A DNA stretch of 64,000 nt, from contig CM057349.1 of assembly GCA_030015575.1 (NCBI GenBank), positions 257,543,077 through 257,607,076 on the forward strand, in the 5' to 3' direction. Position numbers and translations under genes: made by a program. Below are positions 56,172 to 64,000 of this stretch, one piece after another (position 1 is the first letter of the stretch; every line of letters begins with the position of its first letter). The notes under the pieces are model-generated. The model was given only the letters and a program-made list of their open reading frames with translations. It made no database searches and had not been told where the DNA came from. The stretch is from Agapanthus africanus (taxonomy: Eukaryota > Streptophyta > Magnoliopsida > Asparagales > Amaryllidaceae).

Positions 56172-58378
56172 TGTTAGTTATATGTATGCCCTAGAGGCCA
56201 TTACTATACATAGGATGTATATTGTAGTGGATGCTTGGACATATATAGGGAGGACTTTCTTGCTCGACATGATAGTACGCTATCTGGTTACTCTTTACCT
56301 TAACGTGTACACTGATTGTCTCTCTGTTACATGTTGGTAAAGCCCTTAGGATGTGTACTTGACTACCTGGACTGTGATGCAGATCATACTAGTGGGGACA
56401 TGGTAGTCTACAAGTACATCCTTCAAAGTCCCTTGTCGTGGGTGTATCGAGACGGGGCATCGATATACCAGTGTAGACTAGCGTATACCTTCTCGACCCA
56501 TACAGATGGGCGATGGATGATCCCATATCCATTGGTGTTTGACATCAGAGATGATGTACGGGTGCTCAGTGGAGACTGGGTACACTGGACGGACTCGCCG
56601 AGAACTCCCAGATGGTATTATACCTTACGTCAGATGGCAGTTCTCTGGTGACACTGGTACAGAGTAGTCTGTTGACCCGAGATCATCATAGAGTCTTGTG
56701 TGGTTCCCACTGTGCTTTGATTTCCATCTTACCACGTCCAAGAGGGCATGCAAAACAGTGGTTTTTGGGTACAGTCCCGAATCACATGGAGGTAATGAGC
56801 GATAGGAGGGGATTCGTCTCTCCCGGTATAGGGAGTTGATGTTGCGCTGTGTTCGATTGGCTATAACCGGAAATCCCTGGCCAGGGTTGCTGAGATATAC
56901 TGGTAAGTGTTACCAGTAGTTTCTTGAGTTGTTATAGACCTCATATCGACACGACTTATCGAGCTATTGGGGTCTGACGTTTACCACCCCTAGGCGAGAT
57001 ATGCGACATATCAGACGACGAGACCGGACTGTACGGTAAGTGTTACTGGTTGGATTCACAAGAGTGTGAGCGGGCTTGCTCGTCGTTCTTCTGATCGCTC
57101 AATACCCGGGTGGCCGTTACGTTTAGCAGACCGCTTGCGGCTTGTGGGTGTTTGATATGATCATCACCTGCTGCCGGCGTATTGACGAGTCTTTAGAGTC
57201 CTACACAGAGGTTTCCTGGCTCAAGCGAAACGAAATAGGAGCGCATATAAGATATGTGCGGGACCGAGAATAATGCGTGTATGTGATACCGTATTCTATT
57301 CTCGCGATGAATGTATCGATTGGTTGTATACGATATAACCTAGTTATCGAATCAAGTATTGATTCGATAAGCCGATACATAGGATACTAGTCGGTTATAT
57401 ACGATATGATCGGATCGTTAAATCAAGTGTTGATTTAATGATTTAATGTATAATTATATATTTGATATATTACTTTGCATTAACTAGTATTGGTTCACTT
57501 TAATGGATTTTCTCACTTGATTTGTGCACATTGTATATGTGATATATTTTTGTACACTAGTTTGTATCATGTTTGATGATACTTGCTCACTTGGGTTTGT
57601 GTAAAGATTAAACCATGGTTATATGAATGGTTAGGGTTTTGATTATTTACTTAGTTATTTGTTTATATATTCATTTTGGAAATTTTTAAGGATGGTGGCT
57701 TATTTTGTTTTTATGTTGAAGCTTCTTGAAGCTTTGATCAAGTCAACCATTCTTATCTCATCCTTAACCCTAACCATTCCAACTAACCTTGGTTTAATCT
57801 CTACACTTGACCATGGTTTACATTATGATAAGTTTTCATTTTCTTTTCATTTTAAATAACTTATCATAATATTCTTTCTTCTTCTTCTTCATCTTCTTTA
57901 ATGAAGAAAGCAAAACTTCATCAATGGTGATTGAGGAAAAAGAGTGAGAAATCCAAATCTAAAGTGAACCCACTTCCTATTTCTTCATCCTCTACCTCTT
58001 GCCAAGTAGTAGAGTGTGTTTTCTTCACAAGTTTCATGACTTGGTGAAGTGGGAGCTTGATCTTGTGATGCTTCGACGTAGATCATCTTCTCCACGAAGC
58101 CGACGACCTTGCCCGCCCATTTCTCCGATGAAGCCGACGCTAGAGCCCGGATTTTGATTTGGACAGCGGAGAGGACTTCATCACGGAGCCGTGGAGGTGG
58201 AGGACCGGATCTACAAAGGTTGTATTTCCGTTCTTTTAGTTTAGTTGTAAACTAGTTGCTTTATTTCGCCTAAACTTCTAGCCAACGATCCGTCTTAGGG
58301 TTTCTCGGCACCGTAATTTTTGAAATTGGCATGGTTGATACCTTGTGAGACCTCATTAGTGTGCCTAGGAACCCTACA
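56172..58378 (+). repeat. Copia-B 5' LTR
   Basis: 2207 bp, ending CCCTACA. It contains two tandem palindromic units (57344-57370 and 57418-57438). Frames such as 56316-56651 run over LTR sequence homologous to Copia-A LTRs and are not supported as genes. Confidence 0.9.
57344..57438 (+). repeat. Two related palindromes in tandem, Copia-B LTR
   Basis: TTATCGAATCAA / GTA / TTGATTCGATAA (57344-57370, perfect 12-bp arms) and TTAAATCAA / GTG / TTGATTTAA (57418-57438, perfect 9-bp arms). Each is preceded by a similar ATACGATAT tract, so the unit of about 74 bases looks duplicated with compensating arm changes. Confidence 0.8.
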
Positions 58379-58379
58379 G

Positions 58380-58392
58380 TGGTATCAGAGCC
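58380..58392 (+). other. Primer-binding site of Copia-B (tRNA-iMet)
   Basis: TGGTATCAGAGCC, one base after the LTR; identical to Copia-A3. Confidence 0.95.
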
Positions 58393-58577
58393 TAGCTAGA
58401 GCCTTAGGCGAAGTCTAGACGGAATTAGAACTCCGATCGAATCAAAACCCAAACCCTAATATTGCTCTCTGTACTTTTTCTGAAATCGTGGAATTTTGAG
58501 AATTAAAAATATGCAGAAAAATCAGCAGGAAGATCTAAGACTTACTGTGAAATTCGAGCTCATGAATCCATCAAAGA

Positions 58578-58624
58578 GCCGCGGTTCCGCCGCATAAGCA
58601 TGGCTTATGCGGCGGTTCCGCGGC
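58578..58624 (+). other. GC-rich hairpin in the Copia-B leader
   Basis: 22-base arms 58578-58599 and 58603-58624 pair except at two central positions, around loop ATG. It lies about 190 bases after the primer site, as in Copia-A3. Confidence 0.8.
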
Positions 58625-58901
58625 CATAATGTATCCTTGTTTAATGAATTGTGCACAATAATTCCTAGTATGCAGTGCTGGTTTTCCTGGGAATTTTTAA
58701 TATTTTTCCAAGAGTTGAATTTTCTGGGTTGTATTGGGGACTCGGTGTATCGATCGGATTATCTAATTTTGTCAGTGTGTTTTTTCCAGGTATTTTAGAA
58801 TATGTTAAAAAGTTCGACCAGATATAAATACCCACTTTTTCCCCTTCCGGGAAATTTCCAATTGTTGGATTTTTCCGTAGTTTAACGACGTTCTAAGTAG
58901 T

Positions 58902-59175
58902 GCAAGTAACGCGATGGACCCTCTAGAAGACAACAAACCTTAACTCGATTATGTGACCGTCTTGAACTGCCCTTTGAACCTTCGGGTTTGGGGCAGTACG
59001 GCGTGCCACATGTGAGGCGTTGGCTTGACCCTTCTACGGCTGGACCGTTGGTACTGAGGCACGAACTGAATGTTGTTAGACTTATTTCATGTGTTGAGCT
59101 GTTTCGGGAAAACTTGGGTGTTTGATTGTTTGATCGGAAAGTTTAACATTTTCTATTTTATCCGGAATGTGATAC
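58902..59175 (+). ncRNA. Leader module shared with element L (Copia-B copy)
   Basis: Homologous to 8574-8841 and 26196-26463. The hairpin 58966-58997 has outer stem ACTGCCC/GGGCAGT and inner stem AACC-TTCG-GGTT. Candidate structured RNA. Confidence 0.55.
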
Positions 59176-59379
59176 AACAATTGGAATTCACAAAAGTTAT
59201 GTGATAACTGAATGAATGTTATAAACATAGCACTTTAGTCTCACATGATCGGTTGCCACGGAATTTTGATGTGATCAAAAGTCCGTCGCAATCACGTAGC
59301 GTACGCGGATACTCGCCGGGTAAACTTAATAGATTGCCTCACCCCATAGCCCCGACTAAGTGACTGTAGGAGAACCCCG

Positions 59380-61551
59380 TGTTAGTGTATATGCCCTAGA
59401 GGCCATTACTGTATCATACTGGTTTGTATATTACTTAATGGATGCTTGGGATATTCACCTTGTATATACAATCTTGCTCAAAATAGTAGTATGCTACTTG
59501 GTTTGTTTCTACTTCAATGTGTACATGTGTTTATTTTTGTATATCGCCTATACACATTAGTAGAGCCCTTAGGATCTTTGCTTGATTACCAGCGATGTGA
59601 TGGCCGTAACACTAGTGGGGCTGGGTAATCTATAAGCACATCCTTATGCAGGTCCCTGGTCGCAGGACTATCGAGACAGGGCATCGATACTCCGGAGTAG
59701 ACCAGCGCATGCGCTTCTCATCCCAGTGTGGGAGACGGTCTGTCCCACAGCCGTCAGTACGTCGTACTTGAGATAGTATGCGGGTGCTCGTTAGGTTACG
59801 GGTACACTGGACAGGACTCGTCGGGAACTGACTAGTTGGTATTATACCTATCGTCAGTTATCAGTTCCCAGGTGACATGAGTACAGCTTAGTCCGCTGAC
59901 TTGACACTGTCACTCCGCCTCGAGTGTGTTCCCACTGTACTTTGATCACTACCCTACCACGACTCAAAGGAGTCATGCAAACAGGTAGTGGTTGGGTGCA
60001 GTCCCGAAGCACTTGGAGGCAGTGACGGTTAGACAGGATTCGTCTCTCCCGGTATTGGGGGTTGACATCGCGCTGTGTCTAGGAGAGCCATTACACGAGT
60101 AGTCCCTGGCCAGGGCAAACGAGATATACTGGTAGGTTTCCAGTGTTATCTCAGGGTGTTTTGGGCTTCGCTCCGGCACGACTTGTACCGCTATTGGGGG
60201 ACTGACGTTTACCGCCCCCTAGGCCCGCCATGCGATGTATCAGACGAACAGACCGGACTGTACGGAGAATGTCACACTCAGGCTCAGTAGGAGTTCAGAT
60301 GGGTTTCGCCTCGTCGGTCTTCTTGTCGGCATTACCTGGGGACCGTTACGCACAGCTAGTGCCGCTTGCGGTCTGTGGTTAAACCCACTGCCAGCGTAGT
60401 GTCGAGTCTTTAGAGTCCCACACAGAAAGCTTTTCGTCTTTAGGCAAAAGAGTAGAGGTCGCATGGTATTGCGACAGGTCGCATGGTTTTGCGACAGGGT
60501 TCGGTCACATCCGTGCACTTGTGCACGTACAGTGTCCGGACAGTTTACACTAGCGGGCTTTGGTTTAAGCCAGATCCTAGTGTACCTTATGGGGTTGGAT
60601 TTATCCAGTTTGCATTCGTGTTCCTCGGAACGCGGATGCGGGTGTGTATGCACAGTTGACAGGGAGGCGGAGGCAGCGGATTCTCATTAGGGTTGTTGAC
60701 AGTTGACCGTTGACTATTTGACTTTATACTCAACCCTAATGAGAATATGATATGTGATTAACTATTATATTAATTAAGTATTATGGTGATATGGTTGTTG
60801 ACTTGTTGACTTTTGTTGACTTGTTGACTTTGTTGACTTTTGTTGACTTGTTGACCGGTTGACTAGGCTTGACTAGTTGACCATCATGATAACCATAGCC
60901 ATCATTTCATGGCAAAGACTTTTGTTTACTTGCTCATTTGTGTAAAATGAGTGCATGAAATGATATGGTTGTGGTTGCTTCTAACCATCACATAAGACTT
61001 TTTTTGATATGATGAGTTATGATCACTTTGGATTATGAGAGGGTGAAAGACAAAAGAGAGCCTCATTCTTTCTTGCTCATTCTCTCTCTTGTTCTTGAGC
61101 TCTCCTCTTGCTCTCACCCTCAACCTCTTGCTCCCTCTCTTGATCTATGGTTCTCTTGTCTCATGAGTTGAGAATCAAGAACCATAGATAAAATCCCATT
61201 CTATTTCTTCTCTACTCATTCTAGTTCACTAGGTTTAGCAAACCAAGTGAACTAGTTTCTTCAAAGAACGAAGAAGGAGCTAAAGGTTGGAGCTTTCAGG
61301 TGGATCTATCTTCGGCGTACGGAGACGACGAGAAGAAGCCATCGGACCACCATCGGAGCTTTGAACACGAAGGAGTTCAAGACAAGCAAGGTATAACCCC
61401 CTAACCGAGTAGCTAAAACTCATAGTTAGGATGTTAGATAGATGTTTAACCAAGATCCGGGTTATAGGTCCATGTTACCATCTTTAAGAAAATCGTTTTT
61501 TACCAAATTCCGCATTCCCGAAAGTACCGGGAGAGGTAGCATGGACTTACA
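59380..61551 (+). repeat. Copia-A3 5' LTR
   Basis: 2172 bp, TGTTAGTGTATATGCC to GGACTTACA. It is close to the A1 LTRs for most of its length but differs near the 3' end (about 61340-61551). Two tandem small hairpins, GTCGCA..TGCGAC, lie at 60458-60475 and 60478-60495. Confidence 0.95.
60690..60885 (+). promoter_or_regulatory. TTGAC (W-box-like) array in the Copia-A3 LTR
   Basis: Fourteen TTGAC cores in about 195 bases in element sense: four at 60694-60724 and ten at 60796-60881. Thirteen are followed by C or T. Same array as in A1. Confidence 0.55.
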
Positions 61552-61552
61552 G

Positions 61553-61565
61553 TGGTATCAGAGCC
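61553..61565 (+). other. Primer-binding site of Copia-A3 (tRNA-iMet)
   Basis: TGGTATCAGAGCC, one base after the LTR. Confidence 0.95.
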
Positions 61566-61758
61566 TAGTTAAACTCTATCTAGCATGTTAGCAAGTAACT
61601 AGAAGATCGATCAACGAAAAAGTCCCGAAACAAACCCCAAAAATTTGCAGTTTCTGTCGATTTTTCCACTGTTCAAAAGTTGATTATTTTAACACCTAAA
61701 ATCCGCTCAGGCTTTTTTATGAATAACCACCAAAAATTGTCCAACGTTCGAGTCAAAG

Positions 61759-61806
61759 GGCCGCGGAAGCGCGGCGGGAGCACGCTCCCGCCGCGGATCC
61801 GCGGCC
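61759..61806 (+). other. GC-rich hairpin in the Copia-A3 leader
   Basis: 22-base arms 61759-61780 and 61785-61806 pair at 20 of 22 positions around CACG, a very stable stem in AT-rich sequence, about 195 bases after the primer site. Confidence 0.8.
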
Positions 61807-62268
61807 GAGTCGACTCTGCCGAGGAAAATTTTTGGTGCATTGTTTTCATGGGGGTATTTTGGGATTTTTAGCATATATATTTTCAACCCAGATTTTCCAG
61901 AACGAAAATTTTATTTTGGGGTCCCGAAAATCCGTATTTTTGATCGAACTTCTAAAAGACTTAAGCTAACGGGTTTTCTGTAATGTGATATTTGTATTGA
62001 ACGTCTACTAATCGCTATATGTCGATTAGTGGGGGTTATACAAATCTGTGATCTGTAATGTGCTGGAATGTGTATATAAATATGTTGGATTGTCGCGGGT
62101 GAATAGCCGGGGGTTGTGAGACGAGAGTTTTCTTTTCTTGCAATTCATGTAAATTTGTAAATTGATGTAATAATTATTTGTATGGCCGCACAACCGGGTC
62201 GGGGTTGTAGCCGTCATTGTATAATTTCTTTTTACTGTTTTTGCTCCTAGGATAGACCCATGGAGGGG

Positions 62269-62364
62269 TGCACAAACTACCGGGTATGCCGAAGTGTCGA
62301 GTGGCCTACTCATGGAGATGAGGGAGGTTGCTACGCTTCGGGTACTTGGCGGGTAGTTTGCCGC
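62269..62364 (+). ncRNA. Large nested stem-loop in the Copia-A3 leader
   Basis: Nested arms: GTGC/GCAC, CAAACTACC (62273-62281)/GGTAGTTTG (62352-62360), CCGAAG (62289-62294)/CTTCGG (62336-62341), and CTCAT (62309-62313)/ATGAG (62318-62322) around GGAG. Confidence 0.7.
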
Positions 62365-62941
62365 ACCCGTAGGGGTCTTGGGTGGGGTATTGGCTATTCA
62401 CCGCGACCGTATAATCTGTTTTTGTTACAGGCTCGTACAAATTACAGATTCCTAGTATATCCAATGTATTTATCTGTGATCTGAAATGTTTATCATTGCA
62501 GTATATCTATATATGATATTATTTAGGCGTTGCTTATGTTTTACAGACGCGCTAGCCCAGCCCCCGCTCTGTCGTTAGTTAAGTAACCTAACGGGTAATG
62601 ACGGGGCCCCGTGGCGAATGCGAATGGCATAAGCGTACGTCATATTTTGGTTGTTTTCTGCAATGGTAGGATTAAATGATGGGACACATTAAAAGAACTA
62701 ATGCAAGAATATCACGCATTAAAAGAACTAATGCAAGATAATAAACCAAGTTAAAGTCGTTGGAACACTTTCGAAAAACCACTCGGTTCTTTTCAAAACA
62801 ACTTTTAAATGCGGAGCTTGAGCCACTCCTTTTAAAAGCTATCTCGTTCCATCGACCAAATCAAGTTCACTACGTTCACGGTTTTGCCAAAACCATCCGT
62901 AGCCCTCCGTCGTTTCACATGAATAGTCAATAGTATTCAAG

Positions 62942-63151
62942 CTGTGTTTGTTGGCCAAAGTCAAGGCACAGTGATTGGTAGCTATTGGGTATTCATGTGC
63001 AGCATAGATAGATGCGTTGGTTTGGAACAGTCGTACTGCCTTGTTGGCCAAAGTCAAGGGTAGGTGCGGGTGGATTCAAATTAACCTGGAGAACGACGGG
63101 CAGAACTTGACATGTGACTTATGATTTGTTGGCCAAAGTCAAGGTCATAAG
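62942..63151 (+). ncRNA. Three spaced hairpins with a constant loop (Copia-A3)
   Basis: 62942-62971 (CTGTG/CACAG), 63032-63068 (CGTAC/GTGCG) and 63118-63151 (CTTATGA/TCATAAG), each enclosing TTGTTGGCCAAAGTCAAGG. Spacing is about 90 and 86 bases. Confidence 0.65.
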
Positions 63152-63349
63152 AGCATGGGGCAAAAATCCACATCGGGAGTTTCATAAGTACTGAAACTTG
63201 CTAGATTTGCATACCATTTGGAGTGTGATAATTCTGGTAGGATTCCTTCAGTTTCGTCACGCAATGATATTTGGATCCCGATCCTACTGTGAGTATATGC
63301 TACTCCTCGGGAAATTTCTCACTAATCGATCAATGCTATAAACCTAGTA

Positions 63350-63464
63350 GGTGCCTAGAAAGGTGTTAGCGGGGCTACGCCCCCAGGGAAAAGAGGTTCT
63401 TTAATTAAGGAACTTCGCGAAAGCGTTGGAAAACCTCCCTCGAAGTACCGACACCGGCCTGGCT
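63350..63464 (+). ncRNA. Leader module shared with Athila-type elements (Copia-A3 copy)
   Basis: It contains the 40-base block (63400-63439) identical to element N 46154-46193. Predicted pairing: GGGGC/GCCCC, GAGGTT/AACCTC enclosing GTTC..GGAAC, and CGC-GAAA-GCG. Confidence 0.6.
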
Positions 63465-63649
63465 GAACGGTTAAGCAAGTATTGTACGGTGGGATTGACC
63501 CTGACTAATTCTTCCTTTATGGTTTGAGGAGGGATTCGAGAAACAGTGGGAGCCATCCTGTTTAGACAAACTAAAAACCACTCTAAACTTGCAAGAGCAT
63601 CATGCTGAGTGTTTCTTCTTCTCTCTCCTAATTGCAGCGACCAATCAAC

Positions 63650-64000
63650 ATGACTGGACTTAAGTTACTCCTAGATAAAAACAAACTGACAGGGCCAAAC
63701 TACAAAGATTGGCTCAGGAATGTCAAGATAGCAATCACTTACGACAAGCTGGGGTATCTTCTTACCACCAAAGCTCCCCTTGTCCCTGGTCCAACTTCCA
63801 GCGTCGCGGATAAGGAAATCCGCAAGACTTGGGAGATTGATAGCGCGAAGGCCAAATGCCTCCTGCTTGCCTCGATGGACAACGAACATCAGAGGAGGCA
63901 CGAGAATATGGACATGGAATCCATATTGCTTCATACAAAAGAACTGTATGGAGAGCAATCTCGTATCGCAAGATACGAAGCGTCGAAAAAGTTATTTTCG
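63650..64000 (+). CDS. Copia gag-pol, N-terminal 117 codons (Copia-A3), cut by window end
   Basis: It begins MTGLKLLLDK and is open to the last base. It matches residues 1-117 of Copia-A1 with very few changes (for example P for T at residue 16 and L for P at residue 44). This confirms the ATG at 17514 as the start in A1. Whether the rest is intact cannot be seen. Confidence 0.9.
   Translation, partial: MTGLKLLLDKNKLTGPNYKDWLRNVKIAITYDKLGYLLTTKAPLVPGPTSSVADKEIRKTWEIDSAKAKCLLLASMDNEHQRRHENMDMESILLHTKELYGEQSRIARYEASKKLFS

Larger units (their letters stand above)
56172..59379 (+). mobile_element. Copia-B, 5' part only (LTR and leader)
   Basis: LTR 56172-58378, primer site 58380-58392, leader to 59379, where Copia-A3 begins. 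The LTR start (TGTTAGTTATATGTATGCC) and middle part resemble Copia-A, so the families are sisters. The 3' half differs and lacks the TTGAC array. Coding parts would lie right of the window. Confidence 0.85.
61566..63649 (+). other. Copia-A3 leader, structured
   Basis: Non-coding, 2.1 kb. In order: GC-rich hairpin (61759-61806), nested stem-loop (62269-62364), three spaced hairpins (62942-63151), Athila-shared module (63350-63464), and a polypyrimidine tract with TTGCAG just before gag (ending about 63637), which could be a 3' splice site. Confidence 0.85.
59380..64000 (+). mobile_element. Copia-A3, 5' part (LTR, leader, start of gag)
   Basis: A rightward copy of the Copia-A family inserted in the Copia-B leader: 5' LTR 59380-61551, primer site 61553-61565, leader, gag ATG at 63650, cut by the window end. 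The visible gag is open and nearly identical to A1, so this copy may be young too. The other LTR is outside the window. Confidence 0.95.

Noticed and set aside
63350-63464. Self-cleaving ribozyme (hammerhead or twister) in the shared leader module
   Set aside because: I looked for the hammerhead core (CTGANGA with GAAA) and for a twister-like core and did not find either; the GAAA is better explained as a tetraloop.

Overview
This is repeat DNA from a plant nuclear genome, most likely a flowering plant with a large repeat-rich genome. The evidence is tRNA-iMet and tRNA-Asp primer sites, Copia and Athila-type polyproteins, long LTRs, and AT-rich sequence with premature stops. No host gene, tRNA, rRNA or CRISPR array was found. 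Essentially all 64 kb is LTR retrotransposon, stacked four levels deep.

Layout. 1-2401: edge of a Copia-B LTR (1-1010), two LTR tails and a minus-strand primer-site relic. 2402-27560: a long-LTR element with no recognisable coding capacity (element L), ordered LTR1, internal 1, LTR2, internal 2. LTR2 is split at 11368-21798 by Copia-A1, a complete minus-strand Copia element. Copia-A1 has identical-length 2182-bp LTRs, a TAATT target duplication and an open 1316-codon gag-pol. 27561-56171: an Athila-type Gypsy element (element G) inserted in internal 2 of L. G has a 5' LTR, a tRNA-Asp primer site, decayed gag, protease, RT/RNase H, integrase and an extra ORF in the env position. Its 3' LTR is not visible.

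G is interrupted between RNase H and integrase by Copia-A2 (34540-52433, minus strand, decayed). The 5' LTR of A2 is itself interrupted by element N (43690-51501), a young non-autonomous Athila relative with one 558-codon ORF and no pol. The 3' part of G is interrupted by Copia-B (from 56172, plus strand). The leader of Copia-B is interrupted by Copia-A3 (from 59380, plus strand), which runs off the window inside gag. The order of insertion is therefore L, then G, then A2 and Copia-B, then N and A3.

The most unusual signal is in the untranslated leaders. Elements of different superfamilies share leader modules that look like structured RNA: (i) a module of about 110 nt with a 40-nt identical core in the Copia-A and Athila-type N leaders, with a diverged version in G; (ii) a module of about 275 nt in Copia-B and element L, containing a hairpin whose stem changes while pairing is kept; (iii) a GC-rich CCGCGG-type hairpin in Copia-A, Copia-B, G and N. 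The Copia-A leader also holds three spaced hairpins with a common loop and covarying stems, plus a larger nested stem-loop. Together these suggest exchange of RNA-level signals (packaging, dimerisation or translation) between superfamilies. The pattern is read from sequence; the function is inference.
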